NCBI GenBank assembly: GCA_016795565.1 | Contig: JAEUGW010000011.1 | Coordinates: forward strand, 1 to 64,000 | Length of the DNA stretch: 64,000 nt | Direction: 5' to 3' | Source of the DNA: Opitutaceae bacterium | GTDB lineage: Bacteria; Verrucomicrobiota; Verrucomicrobiia; Opitutales; Opitutaceae | Part shown: positions 19,512 to 27,900 of the stretch, piece by piece | Position numbering within the stretch: position 1 is the stretch's first letter | Layout: each line of letters starts with the position of its first letter | Program-made: the position numbers and the translations under genes | The notes under the pieces: generated by a model | Databases searched by the model: none | Seen by the model: the letters and a program-made list of their open reading frames with translations, nothing else | What the model was told of the DNA's origin: nothing

Positions 19512-20243
19512 TCACCGCTTCCGTGCAGCAATCGAGCTCACGATTTTGGCTGCGCGGGGGATTTTGGTCGGGTTTTCCGCCAAGCCCTGGGCTTCGAGTC
19601 GCTCGAACTGGGTGTGCTGGAAAATGGGAGACTCGACGGCGGGCCCGCCCTCATCGCCGGCGTCCTTCAGCGCGCCGGCGAAGGCGGCCATGAGCCTGTT
19701 CATCTTTTCGCACTCCGCCCGCAGTTTCGCCTCGTTCCGGCCGGGCCAGTAGTCGCCTTCGTCGTTGATCTTCACGGTTGCGCCGGCCTTTTGCCAGAGG
19801 AGCACGAGGTCGATCACAGCGAGGTGGCACTTCAGGAAATGCTCCGCGCCGTGCAGGCTGGCGTATTGGGTCTTGCAGAAACTGGCGTAGCCCCAGCCGC
19901 CGCAGCCGGTGCGGAGCGTGCGGCGCCCCACCTTGATGGTGGCGGGATAGTGACACAGGCCGAACCGGGCGGATTCGCAGTCCGGGCCAGGCCAGACGGA
20001 AAACACCCAGCCGCAGTCCGCCGGAACATCGTGCCCAAAGGTGGTGCCGTCCCGCTCCTCGCTCACGAACTGACAGTTGCGGAATGAATTCAGGTCGGCC
20101 TCCTGCACCGGGGTGATCTCGGCGAGTTCGCGGCGTCGGACGAGGGCAGCGGAGCGGCGGTGCACGGCGCGAACAATGTGCTCGACGCCGGTTTTCCCAA
20201 CGGTGCCGGGCAGGCGGAGCTGGTAATGAATGGTGAGGCCCAC
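19512..20243 (-). CDS. Protein of unknown function
   Basis: A 243-residue protein starting at a GTG (20243). I do not recognise the family. Visible features: an opening MGLTIHYQLRLPG, a His/Arg-rich helix (VRAVHRRSAALVRRRELAE), several aromatic and cysteine residues in the middle (CGWVFSVWPGPDCES, TGCGGWGYASFCKTQYASLH) and a charged helix GRNEAKLRAECEKMNRLM. No signal peptide or membrane segment. It is likely a real gene because composition and codon use match its neighbours and it fills the gap between AI-2E transporter and restriction gene on the same strand. Confidence 0.7.
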   Translation of the reverse strand: MGLTIHYQLRLPGTVGKTGVEHIVRAVHRRSAALVRRRELAEITPVQEADLNSFRNCQFVSEERDGTTFGHDVPADCGWVFSVWPGPDCESARFGLCHYPATIKVGRRTLRTGCGGWGYASFCKTQYASLHGAEHFLKCHLAVIDLVLLWQKAGATVKINDEGDYWPGRNEAKLRAECEKMNRLMAAFAGALKDAGDEGGPAVESPIFQHTQFERLEAQGLAENPTKIPRAAKIVSSIAARKR

Positions 20244-20284
20244 GGTTCAGGTGTGTTGGGCAGATATTCTGTGCCGAGACTCAT

Positions 20285-21280
20285 TCACAAGAAACCCGGT
20301 GTGACATCGGGATACGGGCCGAGGAAACGCTCGCCGTTGAAATGGATCATGTGATTGGGGTCTTCCGCAATCCACACTTCTGATTCCCATGCGATCTGCG
20401 TCACGAAGGCTTGCATCATCCGACGGCTCTCAAAGGCCGTGACGAATACCAGTCCAGCCTTGCTCGATGCGAACAACTCTTTGAGCTCCTTGCGCCGCTT
20501 TCCATCCACCGGCCCCGCGCTTGTGACTGCTTCGATGAGCAGAAGCCAATTTTTGTCCGTGTGGTGTATGATGACATCCGGAACCTTTGAGGCTGAATCC
20601 AGGGTAATACCGAGCGCGGCCAATGCCGCGCCTTGCAGGTTGGTCGATTTGTTTTCGGTGTCACCAATGTAGAGGATCAGGCCGCCTGGAGCGAAGACGG
20701 GGCAGAATTGCTCTATGATTGCTCTGATGAGTGGATTCTGACCGCCGGGCGAAAGCGTAACCTGTGACCCGTCAGGCAAGGTCACTGGCACTCGGGCCAG
20801 ACTACGCTGCCGTGTGATCTCGTGTTTCATGTTTTCCCGACTGGCGAGGTATCGTCGCAGGGCCGGCGCCCAGCCGGGAGTTCCGAATTTCCGCAACAAT
20901 GCGAGGGCTGTGGGTTCGATCTGATAGGCCGTTTTGCCGCTGTTAGTCGGGCGGTTGGCGTCGTCCGGATTGCGGAGCACCAAGCCCTCCTCGACGAAGT
21001 ATTTGACCGCGTCGTCGCGAATGGTTTCGCGGGTATTCGGTGCGTAGCGAACCCCGTAGGTCGTGGCGATGAAGTCGATGATGGGCGTGATGCCGCGCAA
21101 CGGAGCCTGAGCTTCCGTCCACAGTGAGTCGGGCCTGAGGTCAAGCAGCGCGAGCAACGTGAAAGCGGCGGTTTCGTTGCACTGGCGCGGACCGAACTGT
21201 AATTCGGTGAGGGCCTTAATGCATTCGGAGAGCCGACGCTTTCGTGCCGCGGCCGTAGAGGTAAGTTTAGCGGCGGACAT
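20285..21280 (-). CDS. Type II restriction endonuclease, PstI/BsuBI family
   Basis: A 331-residue protein that carries the PstI/BsuBI family motifs throughout its C-terminal half: SPGGQNPLIRAIIEQF (177-192), GGLILYIGDTENK, KVPDVIIHH (Asp235), WLLLIEAVTSAGPVDGKRRKEL (Glu250, Lys261), AGLVFVTAF and HMIHFNGERFLGPYP. Asp235, Glu250 and Lys261 are the expected metal and catalytic residues. PstI and BsuBI cut CTGCAG, so the same site is predicted here. The start was set at the ATG at 21280; a TTG five codons upstream is also open. It overlaps the methyltransferase gene by 14 bases. Confidence 0.92.
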   Translation of the reverse strand: MSAAKLTSTAAARKRRLSECIKALTELQFGPRQCNETAAFTLLALLDLRPDSLWTEAQAPLRGITPIIDFIATTYGVRYAPNTRETIRDDAVKYFVEEGLVLRNPDDANRPTNSGKTAYQIEPTALALLRKFGTPGWAPALRRYLASRENMKHEITRQRSLARVPVTLPDGSQVTLSPGGQNPLIRAIIEQFCPVFAPGGLILYIGDTENKSTNLQGAALAALGITLDSASKVPDVIIHHTDKNWLLLIEAVTSAGPVDGKRRKELKELFASSKAGLVFVTAFESRRMMQAFVTQIAWESEVWIAEDPNHMIHFNGERFLGPYPDVTPGFL

Positions 21281-22751
21281 GAAGATGCTTAGCAACCAGC
21301 TCGTCGATCCCTTCTTGCGGGAGAGTGAGGACCGCTGGATCGCAGCCCATCGCCCGGAGGGCAGCCTGACTAGGGTATTTCAATGCGCGCAAGTCGGTAG
21401 CGTTCACTTGGGTGTGGCCGCTGAAGCGCCGGAAATACTGATCAACTATGGTGGAATTCAGGAAGGCGTAGAGGCCGACCGCGAGACTCCGCTCCAATCC
21501 ATGGCCGTCGGTGTGGAAATAATTCAGGTGGTTCTCGATGCCGAGCCAATTGGCTGTTACCTGTTCGGGATCGAACAGACAGGCGACAAGCCGCCGACGC
21601 TCTGCAGTCGAAGTGAAGCGCTTCGTAAGCAAATAAACCCCAGCGGGCACGAGCCACTGTCGTGTCTCTTCATTATGCAAGATAGCATTGGGCTTGCGAG
21701 ATTCAGCCTTCGGCCAATGCACCGCGCCGCCATTAAAATGACACGGATAGAGCAGGGGCACGGTGCCGGGCTCGGGTTCCTTGCGCAGGGCGCCCCGCAG
21801 GCGGAAGTCCACCACGCGACCCGTCGATACACTCACGCCTAACGAAGCGAGGCTCGAGCCAAGACCATCCATGGCATGTTTGGCCGAGGCGTGCTTGGCG
21901 GTGGCGGGGATGTGGATGAACTTCCCGGCGTCGGACGGATGGACGATGTCAGTAAACGGGAAGATGGTTTCAGAGATGTCGCCATCGTGCTCACCGCTGC
22001 TGCTTGATATGAGCATCTCACGTGGCTGTTCAGATGATTTAATCGCGTGAAAAATGATGTTCTCCTGCAGCACGTGGTCTTCCCGAAAAGCCGCCTGTCG
22101 CGATTCGAAGAGATGAATCCGGCGCAGACCCACATGGCGGAGAAGTTCTTCCCGAAAGGGGCGGAAATAGGGGCCGTTGCAGAAGCTCCGCGGGGTGATG
22201 GCGACAAGCTGCCCCTGCGGAGCCAGCAGGCGCTGGATGAGGGCAATAAAGCCGGTGTAGAGGTTGCTGGTCTCGATGCCGACAGAGCGCAGCGCGTGAC
22301 GCTCCGCCGACTCCGTGCCGATCTTGCGATATGGCGGGTTTGCTATCGCCGCATCGAACAAAGGCGGCGGCTTGGCAAACAGGTCGCCGGTCAGCCGGGC
22401 GGACATTTCGAGAATGAAATCGGTCTGATTGACAGTGTAGGTAAACAGGATGCCAGCATTGGCGCAGCGATCCTCGCATTCTTGCAGAGTCGCGCCAAGC
22501 GTTCCCAGAATATCTTCGTCGAGTTCATAGAGGGTCGCGTCGATGCATCGAACATCGCTTCCTTTACGACAGCAGTGTGAGACGAAGGCCGATGTGAGCG
22601 CGCCGGCACCAGACCCGGCATCCAACAAGCGAACTGCCCCGGGTAGCGGACCGAACATCGAAGCCATGAAGTCAGCAATAGGTTCCGGCGTAAGGAACTG
22701 TCCCAGGTTATCCTGCCTTTCTCGGGTGCTGCTAGCGGAGGCGATTTTCAT
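21267..22751 (-). CDS. Adenine-specific DNA methyltransferase, PstI/BsuBI-type (gamma class)
   Basis: A 494-residue N6-adenine methyltransferase. Residues 17-22 read GQFLTP, the AdoMet motif I is LLDAGSGAGAL (42-52) and the catalytic motif IV is NPPY (138-141). The C-terminal half would be the target recognition domain. It precedes and overlaps a PstI-type endonuclease gene, giving a normal modification-first order. Methylation of the adenine in CTGCAG is predicted by analogy. The start ATG at 22751 begins MKIASASSTRERQDNLGQF, typical of the family; the 52 codons open upstream look non-coding. Confidence 0.92.
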   Translation of the reverse strand: MKIASASSTRERQDNLGQFLTPEPIADFMASMFGPLPGAVRLLDAGSGAGALTSAFVSHCCRKGSDVRCIDATLYELDEDILGTLGATLQECEDRCANAGILFTYTVNQTDFILEMSARLTGDLFAKPPPLFDAAIANPPYRKIGTESAERHALRSVGIETSNLYTGFIALIQRLLAPQGQLVAITPRSFCNGPYFRPFREELLRHVGLRRIHLFESRQAAFREDHVLQENIIFHAIKSSEQPREMLISSSSGEHDGDISETIFPFTDIVHPSDAGKFIHIPATAKHASAKHAMDGLGSSLASLGVSVSTGRVVDFRLRGALRKEPEPGTVPLLYPCHFNGGAVHWPKAESRKPNAILHNEETRQWLVPAGVYLLTKRFTSTAERRRLVACLFDPEQVTANWLGIENHLNYFHTDGHGLERSLAVGLYAFLNSTIVDQYFRRFSGHTQVNATDLRALKYPSQAALRAMGCDPAVLTLPQEGIDELVAKHLHVRR

Positions 22752-23002
22752 GTCCTGTATCTGGAAATTATGCTGCTGGACACGTGCCAAGCGGTTTCGC
22801 GGCTCAGCGCCTGCTCTTGGCAGTCGATTCCAGACAGGAGTCGAGGTTGCGGCGGGAGGTCTCGGTGCGCTTGGCGATGCTCGGCGGATGGCATGAAATT
22901 GTCTCACAGCAGTGGAGTAGAAGAGATAGGTTGCGGCAAGCGCGGAGGTGTCGGGAGTTCCCCGGCGCGAATGGGCTGGTGCCGCCTTCGTCTCGTCCCG
23001 GC

Positions 23003-25348
23003 TCAGGCCGTGGGCGAGGGCGGGCAGGGGCTGAGCTTATGGGCGAGCTTGCCGTGGAAGAGCCAGCGGCCGAGGGCGGGCATCAGGAGCATCGCGCCGA
23101 GCATGTTGAAGAAAAAGAGGAAGCTGAGCAGGATGCCCATGTCGGCCTGGAACTTCAGGGCGGAGAAGGCCCAGGTGCCGACGCCGACCGCCAGCGCGCT
23201 GCCGGTGAACATCACCGACGTGCCCATCGTGGCGAAGGCGAAGCACAGGGCGTCCTCGAAGCTCTCGCCCTCCTCGAGCCGTTCCTGGATGGCGGAGAAA
23301 AGGTAGATGCCGTAGTCCACGCCGATGCCGACGCCGAGGGCGATGACGGGCAGCGTGGAGGTCTTCAGGCCGATGTTGAGGTAGTATTTCAGGGCGTAGC
23401 CGAGGTAGGAGACAACGACGAGCGGCACGATGACGCACAGCGCCCCGCGCCAGGAGCGGAACGAGACGAGGCAGAGCACGATGACGGCGGCATAGACCCA
23501 CATGACCATCGGGTTCTGCGCGGCCGACACGACCTCGTTGGTGGCGGCCATGACGCCGACGTTGCCGGTGGCGAGTTGGAACTTGGCGCGCTCCGTGCCG
23601 TGGGCGGCGCGGAATTCCTTCACGGCGGCGACGACGCGCTTGATGGTCTCGGCCTTGTGGTCGCGGAGGTAGATCATCACGGGGATGACGCTGCCGTCGT
23701 CGTTGAGCAGGCCGGTGGCGGTCTCGACGGGGGAGACGGACTGGGCGAGCATGGCGGGGTTGCGCGGGATGATGCGCCACTTGAGGCTGCCCTCGTTCCA
23801 GCCGGCATTGATGGTTTTGGCGAGGTCGGCGAGGGACATCGTGGACTGGACACCCTCGATGTTGCGCATGTGCCAGCCGAAGCGGTCCACCAGCGCCATG
23901 ATGTCGTGATCGATGACGCCGTTGGGCACGGTTTCGACGAGGACGGTGATGACGTCCACGCCGATGCTGAACTCCCGGGTGACGACGGCGGTGTCCTTGT
24001 TGTAGCGGGAGTCCTGCCGGAGCTCGGGCACGCCCGCATGGAGGTCGCCGATCTTGACCTGCGAGGACTTGACCCAGCCGAACACCAGCAGGGCGAGGGA
24101 GACGGCGATGATGACAATCGAGCTGACGGGGCCGGTGGTGAAGTTGGTCAGGCGGCGCCACCAGGGCTGCAGGGCGAAGCGGCGAAAATTCACGCGCTTG
24201 CGGAAGCCCGGGCTCATCCTCGTGTAGGAGACCAGCACCGGGAGGAGGAAGCGGTCGGTGAAGATGATGAGGAACACGCCGAGGCTGGCCGTGATGGCGA
24301 GTTCCTGGATGGTCGGCACGGCGACCAGGTAGATGGTGCTGAAGCCGACGGTGCCAGTCAGGATGGCCACGCAGCCCGGGACAAAGAGGTTGCTGAACGA
24401 GGCGCGGGCGGCGGCGGGCTCGTCCTTGCCCATGTTGACCTCATAGCGGAACGAGCGGAGCATCTGCGTGGCGTGGCTCAGCGCGATGGCGAAGATGAGG
24501 AACGGCACGAGGATGGAGAGCGGATCGATGCCGAAGCCGAGGAGGTTGAGGATGCCGAATTGCCAGACCACGGCGCAGAACGAGGTGAGCAGCGGCAGCA
24601 CCGTGAGCATGAGCGACTGCGAGAAGTAGTAGAGCAGGACCGCCGAGATCACGAGGGCGATGCCGAAGAAGACCAGCACGCCCTTGGCCCCGTCGGTGAT
24701 GTCGCCGATGACCTTGGCGAAGCCGATGATGTGGATGCTGATGTCGGCGGTCTGGTATTTGGCGCGGATGTTCTTCTCCAGCGCGGCCGCCACCTGCGCG
24801 TAATCGAGGCGCTTCCCGGTGGCAGGATCGACCTCCAGCAGCGAGGCGATGACGGCGGCTCCGGTGAAATCGTTGGCCACGAGCATGCCGACGCGCCCGG
24901 ACTTGATGACGTTCTGGCGGACGCGCTCCAGGCCGGCGGCGTCGGGCGTGAAGTCCGCCGGGATGACATTGCCCCCCGCCAGGCCGTCCTCGACGACCTC
25001 GAGGTAGCGGACGTTGGGCGTGTAGATGGACGTGACCTGGGCCCGGTCCACCCCCGGCAGGTAGTAGGTCTCGTCGGTGACGGCCTTGAGGGTTTTGAAA
25101 AACTCCGGAGTGAAGATGTCGCCGTGCTTCGCGACGAGGGCGATGACCACGCGGTTGGCGCCGCCGAACTGGGTGCGGTGCTTCTTGAAGGTCTCGATGT
25201 ATTCGTGCCCCGTGGGCAGCTGTTTGTCGAAGCTGGCGTCGATGCGGGTCTTCGAGGCAAACCAGCCCAGCACGACGGTGATGGCCACGAACACCGCCAG
25301 CGTGACCGGGCGGTAGCGGAAGACGAGTTCCTCGAGGCGCTTGATCAT
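23003..25348 (-). CDS. MMPL/RND-superfamily exporter (HAE3-like)
   Basis: A 781-residue protein with two repeats, each of one membrane segment, a large periplasmic loop and five further segments. The paired signatures are IDPLSILVPFLIFAIALSH in the first half and VIALGVGIGVDYGIYLFSA in the second, where acidic residues would carry protons. This matches the HAE3/hopanoid-transporter-like branch, which moves lipids or hydrophobic compounds across the envelope. The start ATG at 25348 (MIKRLEELVFRYRP) was chosen because the upstream open frame is made of an interspersed repeat. Neighbours are a YCF48-like protein, DUF1329 and DUF1302, a set that recurs with this exporter type. Confidence 0.92.
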   Translation of the reverse strand: MIKRLEELVFRYRPVTLAVFVAITVVLGWFASKTRIDASFDKQLPTGHEYIETFKKHRTQFGGANRVVIALVAKHGDIFTPEFFKTLKAVTDETYYLPGVDRAQVTSIYTPNVRYLEVVEDGLAGGNVIPADFTPDAAGLERVRQNVIKSGRVGMLVANDFTGAAVIASLLEVDPATGKRLDYAQVAAALEKNIRAKYQTADISIHIIGFAKVIGDITDGAKGVLVFFGIALVISAVLLYYFSQSLMLTVLPLLTSFCAVVWQFGILNLLGFGIDPLSILVPFLIFAIALSHATQMLRSFRYEVNMGKDEPAAARASFSNLFVPGCVAILTGTVGFSTIYLVAVPTIQELAITASLGVFLIIFTDRFLLPVLVSYTRMSPGFRKRVNFRRFALQPWWRRLTNFTTGPVSSIVIIAVSLALLVFGWVKSSQVKIGDLHAGVPELRQDSRYNKDTAVVTREFSIGVDVITVLVETVPNGVIDHDIMALVDRFGWHMRNIEGVQSTMSLADLAKTINAGWNEGSLKWRIIPRNPAMLAQSVSPVETATGLLNDDGSVIPVMIYLRDHKAETIKRVVAAVKEFRAAHGTERAKFQLATGNVGVMAATNEVVSAAQNPMVMWVYAAVIVLCLVSFRSWRGALCVIVPLVVVSYLGYALKYYLNIGLKTSTLPVIALGVGIGVDYGIYLFSAIQERLEEGESFEDALCFAFATMGTSVMFTGSALAVGVGTWAFSALKFQADMGILLSFLFFFNMLGAMLLMPALGRWLFHGKLAHKLSPCPPSPTA

Positions 25349-25400
25349 GGGGCTGGGATTGGCATCGCGAGCCAGGCCAAGCCGGGCGTGGCGATCCAGA

Positions 25401-25437
25401 TGGATTGCTTCGTCGCTCCGCTCCTCGCAATGACGGG
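25401..25437. repeat. Interspersed palindromic repeat, copy 1 (single arm)
   Basis: The arm begins TGGATTGCTTCGTCGCTCCG and ends CTCGCAATGACGGG. It is the well-known bacterial interspersed type that reads as CEERSDEAI when translated on the minus strand. It lies just upstream of the MMPL gene start. Related copies are at 26431, 35645 and 53988. Confidence 0.7.
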
Positions 25438-25445
25438 TTTGGGTG

Positions 25446-26381
25446 TCATTGGGTGGGAAGAGACACTCGAATTGCACCGGCCTCGCCGACGGTGAGCAAC
25501 GCGCCGTCACCGGCATCGATCACGGCGGCGACGCTGGTGCCGAAGTCGGCGGGTTTCCAATGGGTGAAGGTGACGCCGGCGTCGCGGCTCAGGAAGAAGT
25601 TGCCACCCTGGCCGGCGAGCACGACCACGCCGGCGGCGAGGCGGGTGCCACCCAGAATGAGCACCTGCACGGGGTTGTTTTCCTCGGTCCATTCCGCGCC
25701 TCGGTCATCCGAGCGCAGGATGTGGCCGCGCAAGCCATAGACCAAGACGCGGCCGTCATCGAGGGGCAGCGCGCCGAAGAAGGAGCCGTCATAGGGCACC
25801 TCGGACCTGGTCCATTGCTTGCCGCCATCGCGGGAGACGAGCAGCAAGCCGCCTTCGCCAGCCAGATAGAGCGTGCCGTCGGCACCGGCGGTCAGGCGGT
25901 TGTAGTGCACCTCGTCGGCGGAGGGGTGCGCCGCCGTCCAGGTCCTGCCGCCGTCGGCCGTGGCCATGAATTTGCCATACGCCCCGACCGCGAAGCCGTG
26001 CTGGGCGTCGCGGAAAAGCACGTCGAGATAAACGGTCTCGAGGTCCTTGCCGTTGTCCTGGTGCTGCCAGGTCAGCCCGCCATCGGTGGTGGCGAGGATA
26101 GTGCCATCGTGGCCGACGGCCCAGCCGTGCCGGGCATCGGCGAACGAGACACCGGTCAACAGTGCCTGGGTGGGCGTGAGGCTTTGGGTCCAGGTGCGGC
26201 CTTGATCAGCCGAGCGCAACACATGGCCGCGGTCGCCGACCGCGACCAAGGTGTCGCCGGCCCGGGTGACGGCCAGCAGGAGCGACTTGGGGGCGAGGGG
26301 CGCCAGTTCGGAGGATTCGGCGGCAGGGGCGCGGCAGGCAGCCAGCAAGACGAGCAACAGGGCAAACCAACGCGCTGCCAT
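25446..26381 (-). CDS. YCF48-like beta-propeller lipoprotein
   Basis: A 311-residue protein. The chosen start (ATG 26381) gives a signal peptide with lipobox LLAAC at about residue 15, so it is likely an outer-membrane or periplasmic lipoprotein. The rest contains six Asp-box-like repeats (SADQGRTW, TTDGGLTW, TADGGRTW, SRDGGKQW, SDDRGAEW, SRDAGVTF), typical of YCF48/BNR propellers. An upstream extension of the frame to 26474 is encoded by an interspersed repeat and is rejected. It lies between the DUF1329 gene and the MMPL exporter gene and is probably a periplasmic part of the same envelope system. Confidence 0.88.
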   Translation of the reverse strand: MAARWFALLLVLLAACRAPAAESSELAPLAPKSLLLAVTRAGDTLVAVGDRGHVLRSADQGRTWTQSLTPTQALLTGVSFADARHGWAVGHDGTILATTDGGLTWQHQDNGKDLETVYLDVLFRDAQHGFAVGAYGKFMATADGGRTWTAAHPSADEVHYNRLTAGADGTLYLAGEGGLLLVSRDGGKQWTRSEVPYDGSFFGALPLDDGRVLVYGLRGHILRSDDRGAEWTEENNPVQVLILGGTRLAAGVVVLAGQGGNFFLSRDAGVTFTHWKPADFGTSVAAVIDAGDGALLTVGEAGAIRVSLPTQ

Positions 26382-26430
26382 CCTGAACAAAGGGAAGGAT
26401 CCAGCCGGGGTCTTGCTGGCGATCATGCAG

Positions 26431-26462
26431 CTGGATTCTTCGCTTCGCTCAGAATGACAGGC
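26431..26462. repeat. Interspersed palindromic repeat, copy 2 (single arm)
   Basis: The segment CTGGATTCTTCGCTTCGCTC followed by AGAATGACAGGC is one arm of the same repeat family as at 35645 and 53988. It sits just upstream of the YCF48-like gene, between it and the terminator after DUF1329. Confidence 0.75.
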
Positions 26463-26485
26463 AAGACAAAGCATGGAGCTGGCGC

Positions 26486-26513
26486 AAAAAAGGGCGGCCG
26501 TTGCGGGCCGCCC
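26486..26513 (-). terminator. Rho-independent terminator after DUF1329
   Basis: On the minus strand an 8-bp GC stem (GGGCGGCC / GGCCGCCC, loop of 6) is followed by six T residues. It starts 15 bases after the DUF1329 stop codon, so DUF1302 and DUF1329 form one transcript that may end here, with the YCF48-like and MMPL genes transcribed by read-through or from a separate promoter. Confidence 0.85.
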
Positions 26514-26528
26514 TCGGATTGAATCATC

Positions 26529-27881
26529 TCAGCGGACGCCTTCCTGGCGCAGGGTGGAAGGCGTGTAGTCCTGCGGGGTGCGGACGAGGCTGAAGTCATA
26601 CATCTTCCCCTCGTTATCCAGGCCGATGGCGAGATAGCGGCCGGCGAGCAGATCGGTGTGGACCTCGAGCGTGCTCCAGAAGGTCAGGGCGTCGTAGTAG
26701 TTGATGCAATGCGCCTCGGAGACGCGCCAGAGCTGGCCGCGGCCGTCATACTGGTCCACGGCGAGGATCTGCCAGCTGTCCTCGTCCACGTAGAAGGTGC
26801 GGCGGGAGTAAACGTGGCTGGTGCCGGCCTTGAGGGTGGCGTCCACGACCCACACGCGGTGCAGCTCGTAGCGGGTGAGGCCCTGGTTGATGTGCAGCGG
26901 AGTGAGGATGTCCTTATACTTCAGGGAGCCGCTGTGCAGCTTGTAGCTGTTGTAGGGGACATACATTTCCTTTTTGCCGACGAGCTTCCAGTCGTAGCGG
27001 TCGGGCGCGCCGTTGAACATGTCGAACTGGTCGGAGGTGCGCATGCCGTCGGCGGCGGTGCCGGGATTGTCGTAGGCGACATTCGGGGCGCGGCGGACGC
27101 GGCGCTGGCCGGTGTTGTAGAGCCAGGCGCGGCGGGGCTCCTTCACCTGGTCCATGGTCTCGTGCACGACGAGGATGGAGCCGGCGAGGCGGGCGGGCGC
27201 GGTGACGGCCTGCTTGAAGTAGATGAGGACGTTGTCCAGGTCCTTCTCGGTGATGCCCTCGCGGACATAGTTGAAGAGGAACTCGTCGTCGAAATCCACG
27301 AGGTTGTAGCTGCCGTTGCGCTGCGGGGCGGCCTGGCTGATGTGGCGGCTGGCGGCGACGCCGCGGTAGCGGGTCAGGTGGTTCCAGATGACCTCCAGTC
27401 CGTTCTGCGGGATGGGGAAGGGCGTGCCGATGACAGAGCCGGTGATGCCGTTGCCGCCCTCGGTGAGCGCGGCGGTGGTGGCGTTGGCCTTGGTGGCGTC
27501 GTAGATGCGCTGCGGGTTCGAGGCGCTGCGGTGCGAGGCATAGATCGGCATCGAGTAGCCGGCGTAGGCCTTGAGCAGGGCGAGGTGGCCCGCGCTGAGC
27601 TTGTCGGCATACTGGTCGGCATTGGCGCCGGTGATGGTGAACTTCACGGCATCGTCCGCAAACGGGTCGGGGTGGTGCTGGCCGGGCTGGTAGCCGGCCG
27701 GGGCGGTGGTGATGCCGCCGTTCCAGGCCGGGATGGAGCCGTCGGCGTTGCCGGCTTTCTCGCCCCCGAGCGGGGTGAGGTCGTTGCCGAGGCGGCTGGC
27801 GTCGGCGGCGGAGATGCCGGCCTGCGCCACCAGGGAAGCCAGCAGACCGAGGGCAATGGTCAGAAGGGATTTCGTGTTCAT
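26529..27881 (-). CDS. DUF1329 periplasmic protein
   Basis: A 450-residue protein with a signal peptide (SLLTIALGLLASLVAQAG). It matches DUF1329 in its ordered features: LGNDLTPLGGEKAGNADGSIPAW near the mature N-terminus, then GYSMPIYASHRSA, VIWNHLTRYRG, RRAWLYNTGQRRVRRAPNVAYDNP, YVPYNSYKL, RYELHRVWVVDATLK and RRTFYVDEDSWQI. The family is proposed to have a LolA-like lipid-binding fold and almost always sits beside DUF1302 barrels and MMPL exporters. It lies 19 bases after the DUF1302 stop and is followed by a terminator. Confidence 0.93.
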   Translation of the reverse strand: MNTKSLLTIALGLLASLVAQAGISAADASRLGNDLTPLGGEKAGNADGSIPAWNGGITTAPAGYQPGQHHPDPFADDAVKFTITGANADQYADKLSAGHLALLKAYAGYSMPIYASHRSASNPQRIYDATKANATTAALTEGGNGITGSVIGTPFPIPQNGLEVIWNHLTRYRGVAASRHISQAAPQRNGSYNLVDFDDEFLFNYVREGITEKDLDNVLIYFKQAVTAPARLAGSILVVHETMDQVKEPRRAWLYNTGQRRVRRAPNVAYDNPGTAADGMRTSDQFDMFNGAPDRYDWKLVGKKEMYVPYNSYKLHSGSLKYKDILTPLHINQGLTRYELHRVWVVDATLKAGTSHVYSRRTFYVDEDSWQILAVDQYDGRGQLWRVSEAHCINYYDALTFWSTLEVHTDLLAGRYLAIGLDNEGKMYDFSLVRTPQDYTPSTLRQEGVR

Positions 27882-27900
27882 TGGATGGAGAGGTCTCGGG

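Noticed and set aside
22752-23002. Upstream extension of the methyltransferase to 22907, or a small gene
   Set aside because: The extension has no family resemblance, and no start with ribosome site or conserved protein is seen in this 251-base gap.
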